Source: CS4-C045 sp963844115 (GTDB taxonomy: Bacteria > Planctomycetota > Planctomycetia > Pirellulales > UBA7805). Taken from it: a stretch of DNA of 64,000 bases. Below are positions 18,504 through 27,911 of this stretch, in pieces (within the stretch, counting starts at the first letter, position 1; every line of letters begins with the position of its first letter). Where the stretch lies: positions 36,794 through 100,793 of the forward strand of contig CAWJNN010000079.1 in the NCBI GenBank assembly GCA_963844115.1, written 5' to 3'. A program made the translations under genes and the position numbers. The notes beneath the pieces were generated by a model. It had not been told where the DNA came from, made no database searches, and saw only the letters and a program-made list of their open reading frames with translations.

Positions 18504-20318
18504 ATGAGACTTCGTTACATCCCACTTGTTTTCTTGCTTTGGCCGCTGCTCGGCGTTCTAGCCGCTGGTGAAGAAGCAGGATCTGTCAGGGACGGAAGGC
18601 GCGACGAAACCGCCGACGTCACGCAAGAATTCTTGCAGCTGCTAGACGACCAGTGGGAACATTCTTTAAGAAATTCGCCCGTATGGGCAACGCGCACCGG
18701 CGATCGTCGGTACAACGATCAACTCCAACGCCAAACTCCGGATGACATCCGTTCCAACGTCAGGCAGCAGCAGGAATTTCTGCAGCGACTTGAGCGGATT
18801 GATCGCGCGCAGCTTTCTCGCAGTGATCAGATGAATTACGACATTCTGAAGCTAAATCTACAGAATGCCTCGTCGGAACACGACTTCGAGTCCTACCTCA
18901 TGCGAATTACCAATCGCGCAGGATTTCACATCAGTTTCCCGGAGTTGCGGCTGCAGGTTCCTCTGAAAACCGTAGAAGACTATGACAACTACATTGCACG
19001 GTTAAGTCAGTTTCGGCGCTACTGCCACGAAAACATCGAACTGATGCGACTTGGGATTGGCAAGGGGATGACGACGCCCAGCATTGTCCTGGCTGAATAC
19101 CGCAAAGCGATCGATGCCCACATCGTAGACGAACCGACAAAGAGTCTGCTCTACGAACCCTTCAAGGAGTTGCCGACATCATTCGACAAGCAGGAAGCGA
19201 GGCGTTTACGGGCTGACGCCGCAAAGGCGATACGGGAAAGTGTCGTCCCCGGTTATGAGGATCTTCTGACGTTCATGCGTGACGAGTACATGCCCGCTTG
19301 TCGCGAAACCATTAGCGCTTCGGCGCTACCACAAGGTCGAGACTACTATCGCTACCTGGTACGAAAATTCACCACGCTTGACTTAACACCGGACGAAGTC
19401 CACGCGCTCGGCCTGTCCGAGGTGAAACGCATCAAGGTCGAGATGGAAAGCGCGATCCGCGACACGGGGTTCGACGGCGACTTTGACAAGTTTGTCGAGT
19501 ATCTGCGGACGGATCCGAAATTCTATGCCGCAACCAAAGAGGATCTGTTAAGGCAGGTGGCAATGTCGTTGAAGACAATGGATGGACTGCTGCCACAGCT
19601 CTTTAACCGCTTGCCCCGCATGCCCTACGGCATTCGCGAGGTTCCCGCCTATGTTGCGCCCGTGGCGACGACCGCCTATTACGAACCGCCCGCCGGCGAT
19701 GGAACCAGGGCCGGGTTCTATTTCGTCAACACGTATGACTTGAAGAGCCGGCCGCTCTTCAACCTTGAAGCGCTCTCGTTGCATGAAGCGGTTCCTGGAC
19801 ACCACCTGCAGATCGCACTTCAACAAGAACTAACCGACGTGCCGAAGTTTCGCCGTTTCATGTCGTTTACCGCGTTTTCCGAGGGTTGGGCCTTGTATGC
19901 CGAACGTTTAGGTCTGGAAGTTGGACTCTATTCCGATCCGTACCAGAATTTCGGGCGCTTGAATTTCGAGATGTGGCGCGCCTGTCGCCTGGTTGTCGAC
20001 ACCGGAATCCACTATCTCGGATGGACGCGGCAGCAAGCGATTGATTTCATGACAGCTCATACCGCCGAGACCGCCCACAATATCCGCTCGGAAGTAGATC
20101 GCTATATCAGCTGGCCGGGACAGGCACTGGCGTACAAGATCGGCGAGCTGAAAATCCGCGAATTGCGCAAGCTGGCGGAGGAAGAGTTAGGACACCGCTT
20201 CGACGTCCGTCAATTCCACGACGTTGTCTTGGGCAGCGGCGCCATTCCCTTGCCCGTCCTCGAAGAAAACGTCCGGGTCTATCTCCGCGAGACGCTGGCG
20301 AGCGAGAACAAGGACTAG
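18504..20318 (+). CDS. DUF885 family metallopeptidase-like protein, secreted
   Basis: 604 residues. A signal peptide (YIPLVFLLWPLLGVLAAG) is followed by the all-helical DUF885 fold related to M2/M3-type metallopeptidases. The zinc site is HEAVPGHH at residues 427-434, with the downstream acidic motif FSEGWALYAERLG around residue 460. Other family marks are YFVNTYDLKSRPLFN and YISWPGQALAYKIGELKI. Expected to act as a carboxypeptidase-like enzyme outside the cytoplasm; substrate unknown. It is convergent with the MDR gene and their 3' ends overlap by 4 bases. Confidence 0.88.
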   Translation: MRLRYIPLVFLLWPLLGVLAAGEEAGSVRDGRRDETADVTQEFLQLLDDQWEHSLRNSPVWATRTGDRRYNDQLQRQTPDDIRSNVRQQQEFLQRLERIDRAQLSRSDQMNYDILKLNLQNASSEHDFESYLMRITNRAGFHISFPELRLQVPLKTVEDYDNYIARLSQFRRYCHENIELMRLGIGKGMTTPSIVLAEYRKAIDAHIVDEPTKSLLYEPFKELPTSFDKQEARRLRADAAKAIRESVVPGYEDLLTFMRDEYMPACRETISASALPQGRDYYRYLVRKFTTLDLTPDEVHALGLSEVKRIKVEMESAIRDTGFDGDFDKFVEYLRTDPKFYAATKEDLLRQVAMSLKTMDGLLPQLFNRLPRMPYGIREVPAYVAPVATTAYYEPPAGDGTRAGFYFVNTYDLKSRPLFNLEALSLHEAVPGHHLQIALQQELTDVPKFRRFMSFTAFSEGWALYAERLGLEVGLYSDPYQNFGRLNFEMWRACRLVVDTGIHYLGWTRQQAIDFMTAHTAETAHNIRSEVDRYISWPGQALAYKIGELKIRELRKLAEEELGHRFDVRQFHDVVLGSGAIPLPVLEENVRVYLRETLASENKD

Positions 20319-21331
20319 CCAGACCGCCTAATCACAACTTTGCCCATGTGTTGACCCGACGCCAGGTATTTATACGCTTCGTTGGCCGCTTGGAACTCAA
20401 AGACGCGATCAATCCAAGGTCGGAGCTGGGCCGCTTCGACCGCCTGGACTAACCGCTGCAGTTCCACCCTCGATTCCATGTAAATGCCTCGCAACGTAAC
20501 CTGATGCATGATGAGCTGAAAGACGCTAAGCGTTGCGTGTAGACCGTCTAGCACGCCGATCACGCCAACGCGCGCCCCGTAGCCGCACGACTGGATCGAT
20601 GAATCCAACGTGGCACCTCCCGCAGTCTCGACGACGACATCCACGCCGTGACCGTCGGTGAGCACACGAACTTCCTTCGGCCAGCCGTCATTCCGATAGT
20701 CGATCGTATGGTCGACACCGATCCGCTGCAGTACGAGTTGTGCCTTTTCCTGCTTGGATGTTGTCAATATTACGCGTGCGCCAAGCGATTTCGCCAGCTG
20801 CGCGGCGAACAGCGAAACACCCCCCGTGCCGTGAACCAGTACCCATTCACCAGGCGCCGTATGCCCGTGCGTAACGACGGCGGCCCAAGCGGTCAGCCCG
20901 GCAACGGTTAGGGTACAGCCTTCACTAAAATCGAAATGGTGAGGCAACTTGACGAGCGCGTCGGCCGGATAGACTAACTGCTCGGCCAAGACTCCGTCGA
21001 CGCCCTGGCCCCCCACAAACGACTGGGACCACTTGCGCGTCAGTTGGCCGGCCACCCAATCCTTAATGGGCGCATTCAGTACTCGATCACCCGCTACCAG
21101 CTGCGTAACTTCCGGACCAATCTCGCTGACGACGCCTGCCATATCGGACGCCGCGACAATCGGTGGGTCTTGCACACCGCCGTATTCGCCACGTGCGACC
21201 AGCAGGTCACGATAGTTGAGCGATACGGCCCGGACATCAACCTTAACTTCACCGATACCGGGTGACGGACCAGGCCTTTCGACCATTTGCAGACCGTCCA
21301 ATCCCGACCCATCGGTCGTCCAACATCGCAT
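20315..21331 (-). CDS. Zinc-independent MDR alcohol dehydrogenase/quinone-oxidoreductase-like protein
   Basis: 338 residues from ATG 21331. Medium-chain dehydrogenase with a GroES-like N-domain (AVSLNYRDLLVARGEYGG) and a Rossmann domain (VLVHGTGGVSLFAAQLAKSLGARVILTT). The catalytic-zinc Cys of alcohol dehydrogenases is replaced by the SLNYRD motif, and the structural-zinc Cys cluster is absent, which fits quinone-reductase or crotonyl-reductase-like members using NADPH. Substrate cannot be told. The gene stands alone and is divergent from the next gene. Confidence 0.85.
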   Translation of the reverse strand: MRCWTTDGSGLDGLQMVERPGPSPGIGEVKVDVRAVSLNYRDLLVARGEYGGVQDPPIVAASDMAGVVSEIGPEVTQLVAGDRVLNAPIKDWVAGQLTRKWSQSFVGGQGVDGVLAEQLVYPADALVKLPHHFDFSEGCTLTVAGLTAWAAVVTHGHTAPGEWVLVHGTGGVSLFAAQLAKSLGARVILTTSKQEKAQLVLQRIGVDHTIDYRNDGWPKEVRVLTDGHGVDVVVETAGGATLDSSIQSCGYGARVGVIGVLDGLHATLSVFQLIMHQVTLRGIYMESRVELQRLVQAVEAAQLRPWIDRVFEFQAANEAYKYLASGQHMGKVVIRRSG

Positions 21332-21538
21332 CGTTCAATCCTCGTGCTGCAGGGGGGGCACCAACCAGGCAAGAGTTTAGCAGAGCCGCGCAGCCCGGCA
21401 ATCGTCGGGAACTGCCGAGTTTCCACGTTCCGCGCTAAGCTAGCTTGACCGACCACAGCCCTTTCTCTACTCTCCGCCCAAACTGCCAGGTGATCGCGTT
21501 GTCGCCATCGCGAAGCCCTCTACTGATCGCAACGTACT

Positions 21539-22627
21539 ATGTCGCATCGTACGACGAAAATATTTATTCGATCCGTGATCGGCAGCGGTATGCTGCTCTC
21601 CGCGTTCGCAACTTCGTATATCGTCGATGCCAACGAGCCAAACAATGGTCCGCAAATGCTGCTTTTGCGGAACGGTGAAGTTCTCCGCGGCCATATAACG
21701 CTGTACGGCGACAATTATCTGGTCACACTACCGTACGGCGAAATCCAAATTCCGATCAGCAACGTCGAACACGTATGCCAAACGATCGTCGAGGGCTTTC
21801 GTCTGAAACAAAGCGCAATTCGTTTCGGGTCGGCTCGACAACATTACCAGCTTGCAGAATGGTGTTTGGACCAGGGGCTGATTGACAGCGCTCGTGAAGA
21901 GCAGGAGATCGCGACTTCACTACAACCGGATCATCCGTTGGCGCCGGGAATTCAACGGCGACTCAAGGCGGCTGAAGGGGTGCCCGATATCGCGACGGTC
22001 GACGAAGCCGTACCACCGCAACCCTCCCGCCCCGCAGAACTCGATTCCATGGTCCAGGGCATGCCGCCCGGCAGCGTCGAGTCGTTTGCTCGGTCCGTTC
22101 AGCCATTGTTAATCAACAGCTGCTCGGCGCGGGCTTGTCACGGATCGGCTGCCGAAAACAACTTCCAGCTTTTGCGTTATCCTCATGGTCAAGTCCCACC
22201 GCGGCGAATAACCTTGCGCAACCTGGAGTCTGTCATGAATTGGGTCGATCGGAAAGATCCGAATTCCAGCCGGATTTTGCAGGCGGCAAGTCACCCGCAC
22301 GGGCGGTCGCAAACATCTTCCATGCTACGAAAAGCGGGCCAGGAGAAATTGCGCGAGTGGATTCTGCTGCTTGCCGAGCCCCAAGAAGCTTCCCAATCGA
22401 GTGTCTCCCAATCGAGCGTGGGCCAATTGGGTGACCCTGATCAGCCGGCAGGAATTCGGGTCTCCCGTGCCCCTGTGGATCCGACTTCACTGCACAACCC
22501 GGCGGACGCCAGCGAACATCCGACGGCGGTTGAACCGCCCGATAGGGTGCAAGGGCCGGCAAACCCCTATCGCCCCCGCGACCCGTTCGACCCGGAGATC
22601 TTTAACCGACGTTACCACGCTCAATAG
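21539..22627 (+). CDS. Planctomycete-type secreted protein with a cytochrome-like CxxxCH site
   Basis: 362 residues, not a characterised family. An N-terminal hydrophobic segment (IRSVIGSGMLLSAFATSYIV) looks like a signal. An SH3-like beta segment follows (LLLRNGEVLRGHITLYGDNYLVTLPYGEI is seen as NGEVLRGHI and DNYLVTLPYGE), then one helical TPR-like pair (YQLAEWCLDQGLIDSAREEQ). The domain around residues 185-270 has FARSVQPLLINSCSARACHG, resembling the haem-site region of planctomycete cytochrome-like domains but with CxxxxCH spacing. Whether haem binds is unknown. The C-terminus is Pro-rich and disordered. Confidence 0.6.
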   Translation: MSHRTTKIFIRSVIGSGMLLSAFATSYIVDANEPNNGPQMLLLRNGEVLRGHITLYGDNYLVTLPYGEIQIPISNVEHVCQTIVEGFRLKQSAIRFGSARQHYQLAEWCLDQGLIDSAREEQEIATSLQPDHPLAPGIQRRLKAAEGVPDIATVDEAVPPQPSRPAELDSMVQGMPPGSVESFARSVQPLLINSCSARACHGSAAENNFQLLRYPHGQVPPRRITLRNLESVMNWVDRKDPNSSRILQAASHPHGRSQTSSMLRKAGQEKLREWILLLAEPQEASQSSVSQSSVGQLGDPDQPAGIRVSRAPVDPTSLHNPADASEHPTAVEPPDRVQGPANPYRPRDPFDPEIFNRRYHAQ

Positions 22628-22937
22628 CGTTCGGCAGTCATTTCCCCTCCGGCCAGCAACTTGTCTGATTTTAGCGGAAAATCGTCACGCTCCGCCACGG
22701 TCCTCTACACACCTCTACACACGATTGCCGAAGTACCGTGGAATTCGGTACTCCACGAGGGATCATTTCCCCCCCCAACTTGTCGCCAAATAGCGTCTAA
22801 AGCGTATGATATAGGGGACGTTTCAATTGAGTCTGCCTTGCTGAGATTGGCCAGGCACTTTGCCATGGATTTGGTCCGTCGATTGCCGCGATTTGCGGGG
22901 CAATCAGGGGACGGCGACACCCAGGGGAGAATTTAGG
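22628..22937. other. Intergenic region before the MORN_2 lipoprotein gene
   Basis: 310 bases. A possible promoter for the next gene: TTGTCG (22780-22785), a 19-base spacer and TATGAT (22805-22810). Imperfect palindromic sequence (GTACCGTGGAATTCGGTAC) lies just upstream and could be an operator. Both are weak predictions. Confidence 0.3.
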
Positions 22938-23868
22938 ATGAACCGCGCAGGTATTAGTTCTTGGGCAACGATCGCCATGCTCATGTTGGTTTTGGCAGGC
23001 TGTAAGGGCAGAGATGAGTCTTCGCAGGGTAAGAAGATTGAAGATCCGAACATCCCTGACATCGCTGCAATCCCCGGTGATCCCGACAATATTTCGCAGC
23101 CCTTCGCCGATTCAGCCATTGATCTCGATCCGACGAACTATACGAACTATTTGTCCGCGGACGACGAACCTTCCGAGCACATCCTGAAGGAACTTAAAAA
23201 AGTCACCGTTAAATACGAAAACGGAAAGATTAAACGGACCTGCCAGCAAAAGGAACTTGAAAATGGCGAGAAGCAGTTTCATGGTGAGTTCAGCGAGTGG
23301 TGGGATACCGGGAAACTTTGGAAGACCGGCCAGTACATCGACGGAGTGCAGACCGGAGAATGGAAGTTTTACAATCGCCTTGGTCGATTGACGAAGCAGG
23401 GAAAATATGTCGCTGGCCGACCGGATGGCGAATGGGTCTATTTTCGTAAGGATGGGACCCGACAGCGCATCGAGTCCTACTCCAATGGAGACCGGGACGG
23501 CAATTGGGTCGAATTCGACAGCACCGGAGAAATTCCGATCCAGGATCTCCATTTCCTAAACAAGCAGCGACACGGTAAATCGACGAAGTGGTATGCTCCC
23601 CAAAAAGGCGATGATACGCGCCGTAAATCCATGGAGATCGAATATAGTGACGGCCGTCAGCACGGCAAGGCCTCGGAATGGTACGAATCCGGTCAACTCA
23701 AAACCGAGATTCAATTCAAAGGTGGCAAACGGCACGGTCGCGCCTGCGCAGTGGGACCCTAGCGGCAGACTTGTCAACGAGATGCACTTCAAAGATGGCG
23801 AGCTAGTGCACGAGCCGAATAAAGATAGTTCGCCGGAAAAACCGCAAGAAAAAGCGGCCGGCGACTAA
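22938..23868 (+). CDS. MORN_2-repeat lipoprotein (one frame break)
   Basis: About 309 residues once one base is removed near 23,741-23,746. ATG 22938 follows TTAGGA. A lipoprotein signal ends at MLMLVLAGC, so the protein is membrane-anchored. After an acidic linker come about seven MORN_2 repeats (e.g. FHGEFSEWWDTGKLWKTGQY, TGEWKFYNRLGRLTKQGKY, HGKASEWYESGQLKTEI). The tail in the second frame (QWDPSGRLVNEMHFKDGELV) completes the last repeat and ends in a charged Lys/Glu stretch. It is a paralogue of the protein at 16,820. Function unknown; likely envelope scaffold or ligand binding. Confidence 0.78.
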
Positions 23869-24005
23869 CGCTCGCCGTGAGTGGCATTTGTCACCGTCGT
23901 CCATTGCGTTAGTCTATTCACTGGAGTCCTGGCGAACGAATTGGTCAGGCGAGCGATAGTGACGGCGATCGCAGGCGAAGGGCGATTGCAGCCTAAGGAG
24001 GATCC

Positions 24006-26009
24006 ATGCTGGATCGAAATCGGAATAAAGAGGAAAACGATCCGTCACAGGATTCGAAGAAGCCGTATCGTCCCCAGTTGAACGCCACCTCGTTGGTATT
24101 CCTGACGATTCTCTTGTTGGCGCTCGTGTTGCTGATCTTTTCCAGTACGACACTACCGCGGTCGGAAATCACCCAGACGTTTTTCGAGGCTCAACTCAAA
24201 ACGGGCAATGTTGCAGAGCTTAGTAGTGAAGGCGACTATTTTTTCGGCAAGTTCAAAAATCCGCCGGAGAAACCCCGCAAAGCGGATGCCGAAGCGAAGA
24301 AGGGCGCTGATGACGAGCCGGAAAAATACCATGAACTTTTTTCGACGTTTGTCGACGAGCACGCCGCCGAAGATGTGCAGAAACTGATCAGGCAAAGCGG
24401 AGCGGACTACGCGCCGCAAGAGCAAACCGATGATACTCGGTGGCTGATTTTCATCTACCTGTTTGTCTCGATCCTGTTGTTTTTCGCCGTGATCACCATG
24501 TTCCGCCGCGCTCGCGATCAGTTCATGGGCGGGGGCGGAATTCTCTCAGGGTTTTCGAAGAGTCCGGCACAGCGATACGAGGCCAGCACGGAGCGAGTAA
24601 CGTTTGGGGATGTGGCTGGCCTGGAGGGCGTGAAACGTGATCTCCAGGAGGTCATCGATTTTTTGAAAAACCCCGAGCACTTTCAGCGGCTCGGCGGTCA
24701 CGTCCCCAAGGGAATTCTGCTCAACGGTCCGCCCGGCACCGGCAAAACGCTCTTGGCCCGTGCCGTGGCCGGTGAAGCGGGGGTTCCGTTCTACTCAATC
24801 AACGGCTCGGAGTTTATTCAAATGTTCGTCGGCGTTGGCGCGGGTCGGGTTCGCGACTTGTTCCGAACGGCTAAGGAAAACTCCCCTTGCATTCTGTTCA
24901 TCGACGAAATTGACGCGGTCGGACGACATCGCGGCACGGGGTTAGGTGGCGGTCATGACGAACGAGAACAGACATTGAATCAAATCTTGAGCGAGATGGA
25001 CGGATTTCAGCCCAACGAGTCGGTGATGGTCTTGGCCGCCACGAATCGACCTGACGTCTTGGACCCCGCTCTGCTACGACCTGGCCGATTCGATCGCCAT
25101 ATCACCGTCGATCGACCGACGCAAAAAGGTCGTGTCGCGATCTTCCGCGTCCACAGCAAAAACGTACCACTTGCCGACGACGTCGATCTGGAAAAACTCG
25201 GCGCGGGAACCATTGGGCTTACCGGTGCGGACATACGTAACCTGGTAAATGAAGCAGCCCTGTGGGCCACGCGACAGGGCAAAGATGCCGTCGACATGGA
25301 CGACTTTGAACACGCGCGTGACAAAGTCATTATGGGAGCTAAACGTGAGGAAGTTCTGTCGGACAAAGAAAAGGAAATGACTGCCTATCACGAGGCGGGG
25401 CATGCCCTATTGGCTTGGCTGGTTCCCGGAAACGACCGACTGCACAAGGTCACGATTATTCCGCGCGGCCGCGCGCTCGGGGTGACGCAGCTGCTACCTG
25501 AAGAAGACCGCCTGAATATTTGTGAGAGCGATTTACGTGCGCGACTGGTGTTCATGATGGGCGGTCGCGCTGCGGAGAAGATCGTTTACGATGAGTACAG
25601 CGCCGGCGCCGAAAACGATCTCACCCAGGCTACTGGCCTCGCGCGTCGCATGGTGGCCCATTGGGGGATGAGTGAAAAGATAGGACCGGTTGCCTACCAT
25701 TTGACCGAAGAACACCCATTCCTGGGGCGAGAAATTCATGAACAACGGCAGTTCAGCGAACATACACAACAATTGATCGACGATGAGGTAGCCCAGCTTC
25801 TTCACAACTCCGATGCCACCGCGGGAAAAGTGCTGACCGAGCACCGCGACAAGCTTGAACAAGTGGCACGGGCCCTGATGGATCGCGAGGTTTTAGATGA
25901 GGAGGAGATTGAAGAACTGATTGGTCCCTCCACGCGCTTCGCGCATCAGGGCAACGGCAGTCCGATCACCAGGATTACGACGGAAGCGAAACACGACGCT
26001 CTCGACTAG
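24006..26009 (+). CDS. ftsH: ATP-dependent zinc metalloprotease FtsH
   Basis: Membrane AAA+ protease that degrades unassembled and regulatory proteins. 667 residues; strong ribosome site (AAGGAGG) before ATG 24006. Two transmembrane segments (SLVFLTILLLALVLLIFSS near residue 30 and WLIFIYLFVSILLFFAVI near 150) flank a periplasmic domain with a Lys/Glu-rich insert. Walker A GPPGTGKT at ~241-248, pore motif FVGVGAGRVR, Walker B ILFIDEID, and arginine fingers in RPGRFDRH follow. The zinc site is HEAGH (H462) with the third ligand Asp in ENDLTQAT. It begins an apparent operon with the exosortase-like gene 12 bases downstream. Confidence 0.96.
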   Translation: MLDRNRNKEENDPSQDSKKPYRPQLNATSLVFLTILLLALVLLIFSSTTLPRSEITQTFFEAQLKTGNVAELSSEGDYFFGKFKNPPEKPRKADAEAKKGADDEPEKYHELFSTFVDEHAAEDVQKLIRQSGADYAPQEQTDDTRWLIFIYLFVSILLFFAVITMFRRARDQFMGGGGILSGFSKSPAQRYEASTERVTFGDVAGLEGVKRDLQEVIDFLKNPEHFQRLGGHVPKGILLNGPPGTGKTLLARAVAGEAGVPFYSINGSEFIQMFVGVGAGRVRDLFRTAKENSPCILFIDEIDAVGRHRGTGLGGGHDEREQTLNQILSEMDGFQPNESVMVLAATNRPDVLDPALLRPGRFDRHITVDRPTQKGRVAIFRVHSKNVPLADDVDLEKLGAGTIGLTGADIRNLVNEAALWATRQGKDAVDMDDFEHARDKVIMGAKREEVLSDKEKEMTAYHEAGHALLAWLVPGNDRLHKVTIIPRGRALGVTQLLPEEDRLNICESDLRARLVFMMGGRAAEKIVYDEYSAGAENDLTQATGLARRMVAHWGMSEKIGPVAYHLTEEHPFLGREIHEQRQFSEHTQQLIDDEVAQLLHNSDATAGKVLTEHRDKLEQVARALMDREVLDEEEIEELIGPSTRFAHQGNGSPITRITTEAKHDALD

Positions 26010-26021
26010 GAACGGCAGTTC

Positions 26022-27044
26022 ATGGCGACTTCGACAGGCACCGCCACCATACGGTCCGCGACTGGCGAATTGCCCGCACTCTCGTCATGGTCGCAGCTCG
26101 GCATTGTCGGCCCGTTAGCGTTGTTAGCGATCGAAGTCGGCATTCTCTCGCCGCAAGTAGAATTCAAGAGTGGTGCGATGATGTATCTGGCGCATCCGTT
26201 GAGCGCCAATCTCATTCTGGTGGCGACCGTCCTGTTTCTAATACTGGCCGCCAATGGCTTGCGAACCGACGCCGGATCGCAATGGTCCTGGCATCGTGTT
26301 TTCTGGTTTGGCGTGAATGTTGTCAGCTTCGTACTGCTCTTCTGCCTGGCAGTCTGGTTGCAAGATCAACCGACGGGAGACTCGCCCTGGATGGCATACG
26401 TCGGCTGGGGATTCCTGACGCTGGCCGTTGGTGTATCGGGCTGGCTGGCGTTCGTACCTTTAGGCGTGCTCTTCCGTTGGCTGACCGGCTATTGGGAAAA
26501 AGCGATCGGCTCGCTCATTCTCGCGCTCACGTTGGTACTCTGTACACCCGACATTCGTCGACTTTGGTATGCGGTATACATGCCGGTCGAGCGGATGACG
26601 GCAGTCATGTTGCAGATTGCCGGCTATAACGACATCCACGGCATTTCTTCGCGAACGGGTAATCCCATCATCGGAGCGGTCGACGGAATACGCTTGGAAG
26701 TGACTCCCAACTGCTCGGAAATGGAGTCTCTGGCGGCCTTCATTCTGGTCAGCGGCGTTCTGCTATTTGCCGGCTGGCATCTCATTTATCGGCTACGTTT
26801 CTGCGTCGTTGTTTTGGCCGGCTTGACGCTACTCTATTGCCTGTCCGCATTCCGCTTGTTCTTTTTGATCGATATCGCGTCGCGCCTCGATGATTCCGGC
26901 ATCGCGGTCCGACTCGCTCATTCGCGAATAAGCCAAGTGCTCTTTCTGGCGGCGTCACTATTGATTTGGTTTGGTACGCGCCGGTGGTGGTACCGCGGCA
27001 GCCACCTTCCGGCCGAGGCTGCATTGCAAACGAACGAGAACTGA
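26022..27044 (+). CDS. Exosortase/archaeosortase-like membrane transpeptidase
   Basis: 340 residues with about eight hydrophobic segments. Exosortases are cysteine transpeptidases that process C-terminal sorting signals in the membrane. The expected order Cys-Arg-His is present: Cys231 in TPNCSEMESLAAF, Arg278 in LSAFRLFFLIDIA, and His300 in RLAHSRISQ, each beside a membrane segment. The glycine that normally follows the catalytic Cys (C-S/A-G) is Glu here, which fits divergent members that read C-S-E. No PEP-CTERM-type substrate was found in the window. It lies between ftsH (12-base gap) and a degenerate AAA+ gene (64-base gap). The assignment rests on topology and the triad. Confidence 0.72.
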   Translation: MATSTGTATIRSATGELPALSSWSQLGIVGPLALLAIEVGILSPQVEFKSGAMMYLAHPLSANLILVATVLFLILAANGLRTDAGSQWSWHRVFWFGVNVVSFVLLFCLAVWLQDQPTGDSPWMAYVGWGFLTLAVGVSGWLAFVPLGVLFRWLTGYWEKAIGSLILALTLVLCTPDIRRLWYAVYMPVERMTAVMLQIAGYNDIHGISSRTGNPIIGAVDGIRLEVTPNCSEMESLAAFILVSGVLLFAGWHLIYRLRFCVVVLAGLTLLYCLSAFRLFFLIDIASRLDDSGIAVRLAHSRISQVLFLAASLLIWFGTRRWWYRGSHLPAEAALQTNEN

Positions 27045-27108
27045 CGAGAATACAGGTTGTCATTCCGGGTTTCCCGCGTCGTCGCTGGTAGAGCAGGCTT
27101 TTCTCACG

Positions 27109-27882
27109 ATGCCAATGGACGAGCCACTGGAACAGTTTTGGGGCGTTTCGCCGTGGGCCAACGAGACGCGAAAACGCATCCCACAGATCGCTCGGCACCG
27201 CTACAACGTCGCCATCACCGGCGCCGAGGGAACTGGCAAGCGACTCCTGGCCCGATTGGTCCACGATCTGAGCCCACGTGCCGAGCAGCCGATGATTCCC
27301 GTCGACTGCTCGCTGTTGGGCGAAAGTACGTTCGCCGGACAGATGTTCGGACACGAAGCGGGTGCGATGCCGGCCGCGACAGGTGCCGCGCTGGGATGCC
27401 TACGTGCGGCCGATGGCGGAACGGTCTGTCTGGCCCATGTCGAAGCTCTAGCGCTGGAATTCCAACACGAATTGCTGGTGGCGCTCAAATCAAGGAAGGT
27501 GACGCCGGTGGGAGGGGACGATCCGATTCCGTTCGACGTCCGCGTAATGACGTCCTCCATGCTGGACTTACAAAAACAGGTCCAAGATCGCAAATTGCTG
27601 GCCGAACTGTATACCCTGCTGGACGCGGTCTCGCTAAACACCGTGCCGTTGTCCAAGCGGCGTGAGGATATCGAACCGCTTGCTGTTGGCTTTCTGGCCG
27701 AGTTAGCCGAGGAACTGGGCGAATTGCCGAAGCAATTGATGGCTGACGGCTGTCAGCGGCTTACGAAATACGGCTGGCCTGGTAATGTTGCTGAACTGCG
27801 TGAGGTCATCGAACGAGCGGCGGTGTTCTCCGAAGGGGAAAATCTGACCGCTCGTTCATTCGCCTTTCTGCCCCCGTCCTGA
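27109..27882 (+). CDS. Degenerate sigma54-interaction-type AAA+ protein
   Basis: 257 residues from ATG 27109. The fold of bacterial enhancer-binding proteins is recognisable: Walker A GAEGTGKR (38-45), GHEAGAMPAATGA (81-93) where GAFTGA would be, GGTVCLAH (103-110) at Walker B, and GWPGNVAELREVIERAAV (222-239). The sigma54-contact loop is altered, both Walker B acids are missing (AH instead of DE), and no receiver or helix-turn-helix domain exists. It probably cannot hydrolyse ATP or activate sigma54 in the usual way; an adaptor or regulatory role is my inference. It follows the exosortase-like gene and is convergent with the TPR gene. Confidence 0.78.
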   Translation: MPMDEPLEQFWGVSPWANETRKRIPQIARHRYNVAITGAEGTGKRLLARLVHDLSPRAEQPMIPVDCSLLGESTFAGQMFGHEAGAMPAATGAALGCLRAADGGTVCLAHVEALALEFQHELLVALKSRKVTPVGGDDPIPFDVRVMTSSMLDLQKQVQDRKLLAELYTLLDAVSLNTVPLSKRREDIEPLAVGFLAELAEELGELPKQLMADGCQRLTKYGWPGNVAELREVIERAAVFSEGENLTARSFAFLPPS

Positions 27883-27911
27883 ATCGCTCGTCGTCGGCAA
27901 GGTGCTGGACC

